Part shown: positions 16,901 through 25,808 of the stretch, in pieces
How the letters are laid out: each line of letters starts with the position of its first letter
How positions within the stretch are numbered: the stretch's first letter is position 1
Source: Alloprevotella sp.
Lineage (GTDB): Bacteria; Bacteroidota; Bacteroidia; Bacteroidales; Muribaculaceae
NCBI GenBank assembly: GCA_023663135.1
Contig: JAMPIE010000010.1
Span: forward strand, 21,448-85,447
Reading direction: 5' to 3'
DNA length: 64,000 nucleotides
Translations under genes and position numbers: made by a program
The notes under the pieces: generated by a model
The model's input: only the letters and a program-made list of their open reading frames with translations
Told to the model about the DNA's origin: nothing
Databases searched by the model: none

Positions 16901-19321
16901 CGAGCCGGTGGGGGTGGAGGGAGTGGTGGCCTGTCCGGGCTCGATGCCGTTGGGAGTTGCTGTCACCACAAAGTTGGTAAACTCAATGCCCTTGTTCTGT
17001 CCGTCGAGCTTGAAGGTGGCGGGGGTGCCCTCCTCAAAGTCCACGTCGATGGTCTGCGCCGTTGCCGAGGCGGTGTAATCCTTGCCTCCGATGGAGAGGG
17101 TTACAGTCCCGTTGGAGTCATAGTCCTTCATCACCATCTTGACGTGGCTGATGTAGTGGGTGTCGCCGGCAGAGATGGTGTAGGTCTGGCCCACGGCTTC
17201 CTGGCCGGTGTAGGCAATGACGTGGCCGTTGGCGTAGATCATGTTGTTTTTCTTCGCGCCGGCAGCCACTGAGATCTGAGGATTGGAGCTGGTGGATAGC
17301 CACTCGCCTGAGAAGGTGGTGGCGGATGCGGCGGGCTGGCCGTCGCGATAGAGGGTGCCGTTGGCTTGGTTGACGTTGACGGAAACCTCGGTGCCCACGG
17401 AGAGCTGTCCGCCGCCTTGGCCGGGCTTCTGGCCGTTGGGGGTAGCGGTGACGTCGAGCTTCACAAACTCGAAGCCTTTGTTGTCGCCGGCCATCACAAA
17501 CTGAGCGGGAGTGCCTTCGGTGAAGTTAAACTCATAGCTCTGCTCGGCGGTGGTGGGGGTGATGGTCTGCCCGGCCATGGTGAAGGTCACGTTGGTGCCC
17601 TCCTCTACGAGCTTGACGGTCATCTTCACCTTGCTTACATAATATTCGTCGCCGGCGGCGATGGTGTAGGTCTTGCCGGCGTTGTTGGAGCCGGTGAAGC
17701 ATTGGATATGGCCGTTGGCAAAGAGCATGTTTTTGGCCTTGGTGCCGGTGGTGAGGGAGAATTGCGGCGAGGAGGCATTGGAGAGCCATTCGCCGTGGTA
17801 GTTGCCGTTGTCGGTGAATGAGCCGGTGGCCTGGCTGAAGGAGCAGGTGGCGTCGGCTATGGTGCCTTTCTCGACCTCCTTGACGGTCACCTCAAAAGTG
17901 GGGAAGACGACTGACTTGTTGTCGCCCTTGAGGTTGAAGGTCACGGGGTTGCCGTGGTTGTAGTCGCTCTCATAGGTCTGCTCATCGTCGGTGACGGTGA
18001 AAGCCTGGCCGTTGATGGTGAGGGTGATGCTTGGTGCGGCGGGCTGGTCGGTCTCCTTGATTTTAAAGCCAATCTTGAGGTGTGAGATATAGTGCTTGCC
18101 GTCGGTGGCCACGGTGTAGTCGCTGGTCTTGTCGTTGCCTGGTGCGCATCCGAGGAGGCCGCCGGTGTTATCGTAGCCCATGTTGTTTTTGGCCGTGGTG
18201 ATGGTGAGCTGCGGGGTTGAGCGGTTGGAGGTCCAGATGTGTTGCCATGCGCTGGAGCCATTGCCGGAGAGGGCGCCGGAGCTGCTGTTGACCTTGAAGA
18301 TGGTGGTCTTGGAGGCCAGCTTCTTGGTGGTCATGGTGGTCACCTCAAAGGTGGTGAAGACGATTGACTTGTTGTCGCCTTTGAGATTGAAGGTTATGGA
18401 GCTGCCCTGCTTATACTCAGCCTCGTAGGTCTGGTCTTCGTTGGTGAGCTTGAATTCCTTGCCGTCGATGGTGAGGGTGATGTTGGGGTTGTCCTTTTGG
18501 TCGGAGGGCTTGATTTTAAAGGCCATCTTGACCTTTGAGATATAGTCGGCGCCCTCGGCCTCTATCTTGTAGTTGCTGTTTCGGGCGTTGCCGGGGGCGC
18601 AACCGAGGAGGCCGCCGGTGTTTTCATAGCCCATGTTGTTAGCGCCGCCAACGACGTTGATGGTCACCTTGGGGTCCTCGGTGTTGGAGGTCCAGATGTG
18701 TTGCCAAGCGCTGGAGTTCTTGCCGGATAGCTTGCCGGTGGAGGCGTCGATGACGGTGGTGTGCTCTTCGGTGATGGTGGTGGAGATGGTGCCGGAGTGG
18801 ACAAGCTTGAGCTTCTTGACGAGCATGCGATGCTGGCCTGAGATTTCAAAGTCAAAGCTCTTCACCGGCTCGGCGAAGGTATAAGATATGGTCTTCTCAG
18901 AGCCGTCGGGGGCGGTGGTGACGGCTTGGGCCGATGAGGGGAACTTGATGGAGGGTGAGCCGGTGTTGGTTGAGGCTACGGTGATTTCCACGGCGTGGAA
19001 GGCGGCATCCTCGGGGGCTGTGACGGTGAAAATGCCGTTCATGAGGAAGGCGTTGCCGGCACCGAGGGCAAACTGTTGCTGTCGGTTGGTGGTGATGCCG
19101 GTCAGGGCGATGGTCAGGCCGTCGGTGTTGCGCCAGGTGCGGGGCACTCCGGTGCCCACCTGGGCGTTGCCGCCGACAAAGACACCCTTAGCGCCATTGC
19201 CCACTTCGTAGGTCAAAGTCTTCTGGGGCTCTGAAGCATCGTCGGCGGCGATGAGAGCCACCGGCAGCCCGGCCAGGAGGCATATCATCAGAGCCGACAA
19301 GGCAGTGAAGATTTTTTTCAT
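13937..19321 (-). CDS. Giant modular secreted sialidase (GH33)
   Basis: 1794 residues. Signal peptide about 1-26. Two module types alternate before the enzyme: type A (GVFVGG/GMFAGG...PRTW...AFLMNG, near 45-178 and 816-960) and type B (ending in NKG-[VI/EF]-F-x-x-F-x-V-T, near 207, 357, 512, 674 and 1000). A lectin-like stretch follows near 1130-1320. The catalytic domain (about 1325-1745) has the RIP arginine motif, the acidic loop DYRKHGDGD, Asp boxes SDDGGETW, SYDGGDTW and SDDFGENW, the NGEPLMVPAY glutamate and the YSTMAQMLDGNIAFIYEE tyrosine region. It should release sialic acids from host glycans outside the cell. The end (LFYDLYGRRV...GQLYITSHGRKFIAR) is a C-terminal signature common in secreted Bacteroidales proteins. 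No promoter box is visible in the 83 nt to purB. Confidence 0.92.
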   Translation of the reverse strand: MKKIFTALSALMICLLAGLPVALIAADDASEPQKTLTYEVGNGAKGVFVGGNAQVGTGVPRTWRNTDGLTIALTGITTNRQQQFALGAGNAFLMNGIFTVTAPEDAAFHAVEITVASTNTGSPSIKFPSSAQAVTTAPDGSEKTISYTFAEPVKSFDFEISGQHRMLVKKLKLVHSGTISTTITEEHTTVIDASTGKLSGKNSSAWQHIWTSNTEDPKVTINVVGGANNMGYENTGGLLGCAPGNARNSNYKIEAEGADYISKVKMAFKIKPSDQKDNPNITLTIDGKEFKLTNEDQTYEAEYKQGSSITFNLKGDNKSIVFTTFEVTTMTTKKLASKTTIFKVNSSSGALSGNGSSAWQHIWTSNRSTPQLTITTAKNNMGYDNTGGLLGCAPGNDKTSDYTVATDGKHYISHLKIGFKIKETDQPAAPSITLTINGQAFTVTDDEQTYESDYNHGNPVTFNLKGDNKSVVFPTFEVTVKEVEKGTIADATCSFSQATGSFTDNGNYHGEWLSNASSPQFSLTTGTKAKNMLFANGHIQCFTGSNNAGKTYTIAAGDEYYVSKVKMTVKLVEEGTNVTFTMAGQTITPTTAEQSYEFNFTEGTPAQFVMAGDNKGFEFVKLDVTATPNGQKPGQGGGQLSVGTEVSVNVNQANGTLYRDGQPAASATTFSGEWLSTSSNPQISVAAGAKKNNMIYANGHVIAYTGQEAVGQTYTISAGDTHYISHVKMVMKDYDSNGTVTLSIGGKDYTASATAQTIDVDFEEGTPATFKLDGQNKGIEFTNFVVTATPNGIEPGQATTPSTPTGSTITIDSNNYGMFAGGSDAQGTEMPRTWVGTVDGVEVTVTLKGTGTSGTEGKQQFAADGDTDAFLMNGSFTLSVPDNVKVSKAEFTMTATDNGTPRLNLPTGGNNYVTTTADGAEHTLPYTWAEPVSTFNFDTGGSKKSLSVKKIVLTLAGGSTVTPDPGPEPTPDPVLGEPFRIFRNQCQELQGSLPSTNYCQSLLSATTPSVKIQGGNDKNNIDRRTKEYFLLHSGGSELDYHFIAENGYFLTDLSFDYRIHGDNASTITVGGKTYTGTADDQHITVSGNNSDRISIRISEGNKGVELRNIYVTLVEDPYAEEEPAIPEKPGYIGGGNPVEFEVSPAPTGSRSSDGFHPDTKWYVLTLAENEYSLPYVEGADRITLSAAKSAKDEAQQYCITGNATDGYTLYNKAAGPGMVLASPKEMKGTTGMESYTILKAPGDPNYVYTWDMYSSSSLAGKPGYYIGQHGVAANKMNNRGNILAFWTGGADKGSTFLFYPPENVPQTAEYLKAPAIFPRTGEKPYNVCYRIPAIAVVGGGEHAGRIIAFSDYRKHGDGDISPNSNIDQHYTYSDDGGETWKHPDWMRDANGKPVSLARNGVSLIDPTDRRDNSFSDPCVAADRESGRIIVMSPAGTAGFFSGQYPENPTEVARWFSYDGGDTWTDADYDVTHQIHADLLKDAYDGDGIDGMFWGSGKIHQSRHVKVGKYWRLYHAISVRNSNVGGTKNYVFYSDDFGENWELLGHNVNDPAAPSNGDEPKTEEMPDGSVALIARGHGGNRNYNIFTFTNVEKGEGSWGTLVNRNLLGQGINACNGEPLMVPAYDTQTHVRCYILLQSVPWNGNRSDVSIVWKKIDKPADYASPTAIAENWTDRYRVSFMSSAYSTMAQMLDGNIAFIYEESTWGQTFTEMFRKLSLKQITKGRYDYIPDPDMEISKAIAAGLSGIENVEAETPAASPSDGPELFYDLYGRRVDASSLRPGQLYITSHGRKFIAR
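14000..14070 (-). other. C-terminal secretion-type signature of the sialidase
   Basis: The segment reads PELFYDLYGRRVDASSL and, closer to the end, PGQLYITSHGRKFIAR. A matching arrangement, YFDLSGRQLKG followed by GFYIEKV, ends the unrelated secreted protein encoded at 28185-30026. Such ends are often sorting or anchoring tags in this phylum; the transport system itself is not in the window. Confidence 0.5.
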
Positions 19322-19370
19322 GATAGATGTTAAGGTATTATGTTTTTTTAATTTCGGATGGGGGTGTCAG

Positions 19371-19387
19371 CTTGACATTTTGTCAAG
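19371..19387. repeat. Short TGTCA/TGACA palindromic element, copy 1
   Basis: CTTGACA and TGTCAAG pair perfectly around ttt. The longer word TTTTGTCAAGATG (19378-19390) recurs at 40342-40354. It lies between purB and the sialidase gene. Confidence 0.6.
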
Positions 19388-19404
19388 ATGACAAGGGGAG
19401 AGGA

Positions 19405-20748
19405 TCAGTAGCCGGTGTAGGAGTGTGGCGTCAGGCGGCGCAGCTCCTCCTTGACAGAGAGCGAGACGTCGAGAGTGTCGATGAAGGCGGCAATGCTCTC
19501 GGCGGTCACTCCGGTGTTGACGCGTGTCAGGGCTTTGAGGGTCTCGTAGGGGTTGGGATACCCCTCGCGGCGCAGGATGGTCTGTATACCCTCGGCCACT
19601 ACGCTCCACATCCGGTCGAGGTCGGCCGAGATGGCCTCTTCGTTGAGGATGAGCTTGCCAAGGCCCTTGGAGGTAGAGGCCAGGGCGATGAGCATATGTG
19701 CTAAGGGGACGCCAATGTTGCGGAGCACGGTGGAGTCGGTCAGGTCGCGCTGCAGGCGGCTCACGGGGAGCTTCCCGGCCAGGTGGGAGAGGATGGCGTT
19801 GGCAATGCCGAGGTTGCCCTCGGAGTTTTCAAAGTCGATGGGGTTTACCTTGTGGGGCATGGCCGAGGAGCCCACTTCGCCGGCCTTGATGCGCTGCTTG
19901 AAGTAGTCCATCGAGATGTATTGCCATATGTCGCGGTCGAGGTCGATGAGGATGGTGTTGATTCTCTCCAGACCCTGGAAGATGGCGGCAAAGTTGTCGT
20001 AGTTGGATATCTGGGTGGTCCACTCCTCGCGCTCAATGCCCAGGCTCTTGGAGAGGAACTGCGCGGCGAAGGCCCTCCAGTCGATGCCGGGGAAAGCGGC
20101 GAGATGGGCGTTGAAGTTGCCCGTGGCGCCGCCAAACTTGCCGCTGACGGGGATGCGCTTCAGGGCGGCGAGCTGGGTGGAGAGACGGTAGGCAAACACT
20201 TTCAGCTCCTTGCCCAGGCGGGTGGGGGATGCGGGCTGGCCGTGGGTCTTGGCCAGCATGGGTATGTTCCACCACAGGCGGGCCTTCTCGTCGAGGAAGG
20301 CAATGACGGCCTCAATGGCGGGGTAGACCTCGGCCTTGAGGGCCTCGGCCAGGCTCATGGGCACGGCGGTGTTGTTGATGTCTTGGCTCGTCAGGCCAAA
20401 GTGGATAAACTCCTTGCAGGGGCCGAGGCCGAGAGAGTCAAACTTCTCTTTGAGGAAATATTCCACGGCCTTCACGTCGTGGTTGGTCACACTCTCTATC
20501 TCCTTGATGCGGGCGGCATCGGCCTCGCTGAAGTTGCGGTAGATGTCGCGCAGCTGCTCCAGGGTGGCCTTGCTCACGCCGGCGAGGGCGGGCAGGGGGA
20601 TGTCGCATAGAGCGATGAAATATTCCACCTCCACGCGGACGCGGTAGCGGATCAGGGCAAATTCAGAGAAGTAACCGGCCAGAGCCTCGCATTTGTTGCG
20701 ATAGCGGCCGTCGACGGGAGATATGGCTGTAAGCGGCGTGAGCTGCAT
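19405..20748 (-). CDS. purB: Adenylosuccinate lyase
   Basis: 447 residues from the ATG at 20748 (MQLTPLTAISPVDGRY, the normal start for this enzyme; a longer in-frame extension would cover the promoter). The signature SSAMPHKVNPIDFENSEGN contains the mobile catalytic-serine loop, and GLTSQDINNTAVPMSL and KTHGQPASPTRLGKE are further active-site segments. It performs two purine steps: cleavage of SAICAR to AICAR and of adenylosuccinate to AMP. Its length matches the Bacteroides enzyme. It is the first gene of the minus-strand stretch that continues into the sialidase. Confidence 0.97.
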   Translation of the reverse strand: MQLTPLTAISPVDGRYRNKCEALAGYFSEFALIRYRVRVEVEYFIALCDIPLPALAGVSKATLEQLRDIYRNFSEADAARIKEIESVTNHDVKAVEYFLKEKFDSLGLGPCKEFIHFGLTSQDINNTAVPMSLAEALKAEVYPAIEAVIAFLDEKARLWWNIPMLAKTHGQPASPTRLGKELKVFAYRLSTQLAALKRIPVSGKFGGATGNFNAHLAAFPGIDWRAFAAQFLSKSLGIEREEWTTQISNYDNFAAIFQGLERINTILIDLDRDIWQYISMDYFKQRIKAGEVGSSAMPHKVNPIDFENSEGNLGIANAILSHLAGKLPVSRLQRDLTDSTVLRNIGVPLAHMLIALASTSKGLGKLILNEEAISADLDRMWSVVAEGIQTILRREGYPNPYETLKALTRVNTGVTAESIAAFIDTLDVSLSVKEELRRLTPHSYTGY

Positions 20749-20841
20749 CTGTGTTTGGAATAGGGGTTGGTTTATCGGTGTTGTGTCGGGGTCAAAAGGC
20801 CGGGGCGCGTGCCTCCGGGGTCTTTTTCGCATTATAAGGCA

Positions 20842-20849
20842 CAAAGATA
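20842..20849 (-). promoter_or_regulatory. Promoter -7 box for purB
   Basis: Minus strand TATCTTTG, with a TTTG at 20872-20875 about 22 nt upstream. The leader to purB is about 85 nt. Confidence 0.65.
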
Positions 20850-20943
20850 GGAAAAAATTTTTTTCCGCAGACAAACCGACACATCTTTTTGCGTGTATTT
20901 TATAAAGAGGAGCGGCTCTTGCGGCATATTGCGAAATTTTGAT

Positions 20944-20951
20944 TACCTTTG
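20944..20951 (+). promoter_or_regulatory. Promoter -7 box for the argS operon
   Basis: TACCTTTG, with TTG at 20919-20921 about 22 nt upstream. It lies 65 nt before the argS start. Confidence 0.65.
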
Positions 20952-21016
20952 CGCTGACTTATGCCCCGGCATGAGAGCTCATCCTTGTAACCATTCTTTC
21001 CCAACGACTAACAGTC

Positions 21017-22807
21017 ATGTCGATCGACAACATCATATCGCAGGCCGTGGCCACAGCCCTCAAGGCTCTCTACGGCATCGAGGCCACCCCGGCCTCCGTC
21101 AACCCCCAAGCCACCCGCAAGGAGTTTGAGGGCGACCTCACCGTCGTGGTCTTCCCCTGGGTGAAGACCGCCCGCCGCAGCCCCGAGGCCCTCGCTAAGG
21201 AGCTGGGCCGGTGGCTCGAAGATAACGAGCCCGCCGTGGCCTCCACCAACGTAGTCAAGGGCTTCCTCAACATCGTCATCGAGCCCTCGTTCTGGGGCGC
21301 CGTCCTGCGCCATGTGGCCGCCGACCCCTCATGGGGCCTCACAGCCCCCGCCCCTGGCGCCCCGCTGGTGATGGTGGAGAGCGCCAGCCCCAACACCAAC
21401 AAGCCGCTCCACCTGGGCCACGTCCGCAACATCCTCCTGGGCCACTCCCTGGCCAAAATCCTCGCCGCCTGCGGTAACAAGATAGTCCGCACCAACATAG
21501 TCAACGACCGCGGCATTCACATCTGCAAGTCGATGCTCGCCTGGCAGAAGTGGGGCAACGGCGTCACCCCCGAAAGCTCAGGCAAGAAGGGCGACCACCT
21601 CGTGGGCGACTTCTACGTGGCCTTTGACCAGCACTACCGCGCCGAGGTCAAGGAGCTTATGGACAATAAAGGACTCACTAAAGAGGAGGCCGAGGCCGCC
21701 TCGCCGCTCATGGCCGAGGCGCGCGAGATGCTCCGCAAGTGGGAGGCCGGAGATGAGCAGGTGCGCTCCCTCTGGCAGATGATGAACTCGTGGGTCTATG
21801 CCGGCTTTGACGAGACCTATTTCCGTATGGGAGTGGGATTTGACAAGATTTATTACGAGAGCCAGACCTACCTCGAGGGTAAAGCCAAGGTGCTCGAAGG
21901 GCTTGAAAAAGGGATCATGTATCGCAAGGAAGATGGCTCCGTCTGGGCCGACCTGACCGACGCCGGGCTCGACCACAAGCTCCTCCTCCGCTCCGACGGC
22001 ACCTCGGTCTACATGACCCAAGATATAGGCACCGCCAAGCTCCGCTACCAAGACTATCCCATCGACAAGATGATCTACGTCGTGGGCAACGAGCAAAACT
22101 ATCATTTCCAAGTCCTTTCCATCCTCCTCGACCGCCTCGGCTTTGCCTGGGGCAAAGACCTGGTCCACTTCTCCTACGGCATGGTGGAGCTCCCCGAGGG
22201 TAAGATGAAGAGCCGCGAGGGCACGGTGGTCGACGCCGACGACCTCATGGACGAAATGGTCGCCACAGCCCGCGCCGTCTCCGACGAGCTCGGCAAGCTC
22301 GACGGCCTCACCCCCGAAGAGCGCGACTCCATCACCGAAGCCATAGGCCTGGGCGCCCTCAAATATTTCCTCCTCAAGGTTGACCCGCGCAAAAACATGA
22401 CCTTCAACCCCAAGGAGAGCATCGACTTCAACGGCAACACCGGCCCCTTCATCCAATACACCTATGCCCGCATCTGCTCGCTCCGCCGCAAGGCCGCCGA
22501 GGCAGGCCTCACTGCCGGCGACTTCACCGCCGCCACCCCCGGCGAGCGCGAAGTGACCCTCATCCAGCGCCTGGCCGACTTCCCCTCCGTCGTGGCCGAG
22601 GCCGGCCGCAGCTACTCCCCGGCCCTCATTGCCAATTATGCCTATGACCTGACCAAAGAATATAACCAATTTTACCACGACTGCGCCATCCTCAAAGAGG
22701 AAGAAGAAGCCGCCCGCTCCCTCCGCCTCACCCTCAGCGACGTCACGGCCCGCACCCTCGCCGCAGCCATGGACCTGCTCGGCATCACGATGCCCGAGCG
22801 CATGTAA
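21017..22807 (+). CDS. argS: Arginyl-tRNA synthetase
   Basis: 596 residues, class I synthetase. The N-terminal additional domain (about 1-115) recognises the tRNA elbow. The HIGH signature is HLGH in SASPNTNKPLHLGHVRNILLG, the KMSKS equivalent is GKMKSREGTVV, and the C-terminal helical DALR anticodon-binding domain ends the protein. It attaches arginine to tRNA-Arg. It heads an apparent operon with a BI-1 family gene, dapB, lepB and a WbqC-like gene (gaps of 41, 4, 16 and an overlap), which closes at the terminator 26542-26573. Confidence 0.98.
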   Translation: MSIDNIISQAVATALKALYGIEATPASVNPQATRKEFEGDLTVVVFPWVKTARRSPEALAKELGRWLEDNEPAVASTNVVKGFLNIVIEPSFWGAVLRHVAADPSWGLTAPAPGAPLVMVESASPNTNKPLHLGHVRNILLGHSLAKILAACGNKIVRTNIVNDRGIHICKSMLAWQKWGNGVTPESSGKKGDHLVGDFYVAFDQHYRAEVKELMDNKGLTKEEAEAASPLMAEAREMLRKWEAGDEQVRSLWQMMNSWVYAGFDETYFRMGVGFDKIYYESQTYLEGKAKVLEGLEKGIMYRKEDGSVWADLTDAGLDHKLLLRSDGTSVYMTQDIGTAKLRYQDYPIDKMIYVVGNEQNYHFQVLSILLDRLGFAWGKDLVHFSYGMVELPEGKMKSREGTVVDADDLMDEMVATARAVSDELGKLDGLTPEERDSITEAIGLGALKYFLLKVDPRKNMTFNPKESIDFNGNTGPFIQYTYARICSLRRKAAEAGLTAGDFTAATPGEREVTLIQRLADFPSVVAEAGRSYSPALIANYAYDLTKEYNQFYHDCAILKEEEEAARSLRLTLSDVTARTLAAAMDLLGITMPERM

Positions 22808-22848
22808 TCATCCTCGAATTTTAATCAAACACACATCAGACACATAAG

Positions 22849-23580
22849 ATGAACAACTACAATCTCCCTCCCGAATATCATGGCGCTCATCAGTCGCAGG
22901 CTTATGACGCCGTCTCCCTCGACACCCGAGTGAGCCGTGTGATGCGCTCGGTCTACGTCAAGATGACCCTCGGCCTCCTGGTCACCGCCCTCACCGCCCT
23001 CTTCTGCTACACCTCCCCCTCCGTCATCAACTTCTTTGCCGCCCATCCCGCCACGATGTGGGTGCTCATCATCGTTGAGCTCGGCCTCGTCTTTGGCATC
23101 TCAGGCGCCATCAACCGCCTCTCCTCCCCGGTGGCCACAGCCCTCTTCTTCCTCTTTGCCATCGTCAACGGCCTGATGCTCTTCCCCATCTTCATGGTCT
23201 ATACCCACACCTCTATAGCCAAGACCTTCTTCATCACAGCCGGCACCTTTGGCGCCATGAGCATCTTTGGCTACACCACCAGCCAAGACCTCACCAAGTG
23301 GGGCAACTTCCTCTTCATGGCCCTCATAGGCCTCATCATCGCCTCGCTGGTCAACATCTTCACCCACTCCTCAACCCTCGACTGGATCATCTCCATTGCC
23401 GGCGTGATAATCTTTGTGGGCCTCACCGCCTGGGACACCCAGAATGTCAAGAAGATGGCAATCATGGCCCCCGACGGCATGACAGGCCGCCTGGCCACCA
23501 TCGGCGCCCTCTCCCTCTATCTCGACTTCATCAACCTCTTCCTCTATCTGCTCCGCTTCTTCGGCAGCAGCCGCGACTAA
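22849..23580 (+). CDS. Bax inhibitor-1 / YccA-family membrane protein
   Basis: 243 residues. A polar N-terminus of about 35 residues is followed by seven hydrophobic spans, with the typical VYVKMTLGLLVTALTALF first span, the TSQDLTKWG loop and the end TAWDTQNVKKMA...LYLDFINLFLYLLRFFG. The bacterial family includes YccA, an FtsH modulator, and BsYetJ, a pH-sensitive calcium leak channel. The exact function here is unknown. It is located in the inner membrane and co-transcribed with argS and dapB. Confidence 0.92.
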   Translation: MNNYNLPPEYHGAHQSQAYDAVSLDTRVSRVMRSVYVKMTLGLLVTALTALFCYTSPSVINFFAAHPATMWVLIIVELGLVFGISGAINRLSSPVATALFFLFAIVNGLMLFPIFMVYTHTSIAKTFFITAGTFGAMSIFGYTTSQDLTKWGNFLFMALIGLIIASLVNIFTHSSTLDWIISIAGVIIFVGLTAWDTQNVKKMAIMAPDGMTGRLATIGALSLYLDFINLFLYLLRFFGSSRD

Positions 23581-23584
23581 TCAA

Positions 23585-24313
23585 ATGAAAATAGCTATCA
23601 TAGGCTACGGCAAGATGGGCCACATGGTGGAGCGCATAGCCCGCGAGCGCGGCCACGAGATTGTCGCCATCATCGACGTGGACAATCAGGCCGACTTCCA
23701 AAGCCCCGCCTTCGCCTCGGCCGACGTGGCCATCGAGTTCTCAACCCCCGCCACAGCCCTGGCCAATTATGAGCGAGCCTTTGCCGCCGGGGTGCCCGTT
23801 GTCTCGGGCACCACCGGCTGGACCGCCCGCTTTGACCTCGTCAAGGGGATGGTCAATTCCATCGGAGCCTCTTTCTTCTGGGCCTCCAACTTCTCCGTGG
23901 GTGTCAACATCTTCTTTGAGCTCAACCGCCGCCTGGCCCGCATCATGGAGGCCTTCCCGCAATATCGCCCCTTCATGTCGGAAGTCCATCACATCCATAA
24001 GCTCGACCACCCCAGCGGCACCGCCGTGACCCTCGCCGAGGGGATCATAGCCGAAAACACTCGCGTCAACTCCTGGACCGAAGAGACCCCCTCCCCCGAC
24101 GATGCCCTAATAGTCAGCCATATACGCCAAGGCGAGGTGCCAGGCACCCACACCATCACATGGGACTCCTCCGTTGACTCCATCGCCATCACCCACACCG
24201 CCAAGAGCCGCGAGGGCTTTGCCCTCGGTGCCGTCCTGGCCGCCGAGTGGCTCCCCGGCCACAAGGGGGTCCACGGCATGGATGAGCTGATGGCCAGCCT
24301 CCTCAATCCCTAA
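23585..24313 (+). CDS. dapB: 4-hydroxy-tetrahydrodipicolinate reductase
   Basis: 242 residues. The Rossmann fold opens with MKIAIIGYGKMG. The VSGTTGW and WASNFSVGVN segments and the catalytic loop SEVHHIHKLDHPSGTA (His135/136, Lys139) are all intact. It reduces the dapA product with NAD(P)H in the diaminopimelate/lysine pathway that feeds peptidoglycan. dapA itself lies 2.7 kb downstream at 27030-27914 under its own promoter. Four nucleotides separate it from the BI-1 gene. Confidence 0.97.
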   Translation: MKIAIIGYGKMGHMVERIARERGHEIVAIIDVDNQADFQSPAFASADVAIEFSTPATALANYERAFAAGVPVVSGTTGWTARFDLVKGMVNSIGASFFWASNFSVGVNIFFELNRRLARIMEAFPQYRPFMSEVHHIHKLDHPSGTAVTLAEGIIAENTRVNSWTEETPSPDDALIVSHIRQGEVPGTHTITWDSSVDSIAITHTAKSREGFALGAVLAAEWLPGHKGVHGMDELMASLLNP

Positions 24314-24329
24314 ACTCCCGCCTTCTTCA

Positions 24330-25808
24330 ATGGAAAAAGATAATCAGAGCGACAAGCAACTCTCAGCCCCTCAGCCCTCATCTTTCAGCGAGCGCATCGC
24401 CGCCGTCAGGCCCACCCGTTGGGTGAGGTTTGCCCTCGTGGCCATCATCTTCCTGGCCTGGGTGGCGTGGCTCGGCAACTGGTGGGTGGCCCTCGTCCTC
24501 ATCCTCCTCTTTGATATCTACATCACCGGCTACATCCCCTTCACATGGTGGAAGCGGAGCAAGAGCCCGGCGGTGAGAGCTGTCATGGGATGGGTCGACG
24601 CCATCGTCTACGCTCTGATCCTTGTCTACTTCATCTTCCTCTTCATAGGCCAAAACTACACCATCCCCTCCTCATCGCTCGAGAAGACCCTCCTCACCGG
24701 CGACTACCTCTGGGTCAACAAGATGGCCTACGGCCCGCGAGTGCCCAACACCCCCATCCACTTTCCCCTGGCCCACAACACCATGCCCGCCCTTCTCGGC
24801 GGCGGCAAGAGCTATCTCGACAGCCCGCTCTGGCCCTACCATCGCCTCAAGGGATTCTCCTCCATCAAGCGGGGCGACATAGTGGTGTTTAACTTCCCCG
24901 CCGGCGACACAGTGGCTCTGAAGATGCAAAACCCCGACTATTACACCCTCTGCGAGATCTTTGGCCGCGATGCCGTCCGCTCCAACCCCGATAAGTTTGG
25001 CCAGATAGTTTTCCGCCCCGTCGACCGCCGCGAAAACTATGTGAAGCGCTGCGTGGCCCTCCCCGGCGACTCCATCGCCATCCGCTCAGGCGACATCTAT
25101 ATCAACGGTGAGAAACAGCCCCTACCCCCTGAGGCTCAGTATAATTACATCTTCCAGCTCACAGGCCCCACACTCACCGACACGGAGCGCGAGAGCCTCG
25201 GCATTGCCGCCGCCGACCTCCAGCTCCTCAATGCCACCTTTGCCCCCGGCGATGCCGAAAACCTCCTCCGCCTCGGCTTTACCGTCAACCCCGACGGCAC
25301 CATCCCCCCCGTCTACCGCGCGCCATTGACCGCCACGATGCTCTCTCAGCTCCAATCACGCGGGCTCACCAAGGCTATGCGCCAGGAGGCACAGCCCGGA
25401 ATGGAGCTCCTCTACCCCCGAGGCCTCACCGACGACTGGACCCGCGCCGACATGGGGCCGCTGTGGGTCCCCGCAAAGGACACCACCATCCCCCTCACCC
25501 TCCAAAACTGGCTCGCCTACTCGCGCTGCATCCGCAACTATGAGGGCCACCATGACGCCTACTTCGACTCAGCCCTTGGCAAGGTGATTATCGACGGCCA
25601 GCCCGCCGACACCTACACCTTTGCCCTCGACTATTACTATATGATGGGCGACAACCGCGACAACTCCCTCGACTCCCGCTATTGGGGCTTCGTGCCTGAA
25701 GACCATATCGTTGGACGCCCCGAGAGAGTCCTCATCTCCTTCGACCCCGAAAAGAGTTTCCCGGCCAACATCCGCTGGAACCGCATCTTCCGCAACGCCC
25801 GCTCGTGA
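24330..25808 (+). CDS. lepB: Signal peptidase I, large Bacteroidetes form
   Basis: 492 residues. Membrane segments lie near 35-70 and 90-107. The catalytic serine is in IPSSSLEKTL (Ser116 by alignment with E. coli SGSM) and the general-base lysine is Lys239 in NYVKRCVALPGDS. The GDNRDNSLDSRYWGFVPEDHIVG box is near 435. It removes signal peptides at the outer face of the inner membrane. The catalytic half is interrupted by an insertion of about 180 residues between the lysine box and the GDN box, as in other Bacteroidetes homologues. The next gene starts at an overlapping GTG. Confidence 0.96.
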   Translation: MEKDNQSDKQLSAPQPSSFSERIAAVRPTRWVRFALVAIIFLAWVAWLGNWWVALVLILLFDIYITGYIPFTWWKRSKSPAVRAVMGWVDAIVYALILVYFIFLFIGQNYTIPSSSLEKTLLTGDYLWVNKMAYGPRVPNTPIHFPLAHNTMPALLGGGKSYLDSPLWPYHRLKGFSSIKRGDIVVFNFPAGDTVALKMQNPDYYTLCEIFGRDAVRSNPDKFGQIVFRPVDRRENYVKRCVALPGDSIAIRSGDIYINGEKQPLPPEAQYNYIFQLTGPTLTDTERESLGIAAADLQLLNATFAPGDAENLLRLGFTVNPDGTIPPVYRAPLTATMLSQLQSRGLTKAMRQEAQPGMELLYPRGLTDDWTRADMGPLWVPAKDTTIPLTLQNWLAYSRCIRNYEGHHDAYFDSALGKVIIDGQPADTYTFALDYYYMMGDNRDNSLDSRYWGFVPEDHIVGRPERVLISFDPEKSFPANIRWNRIFRNARS

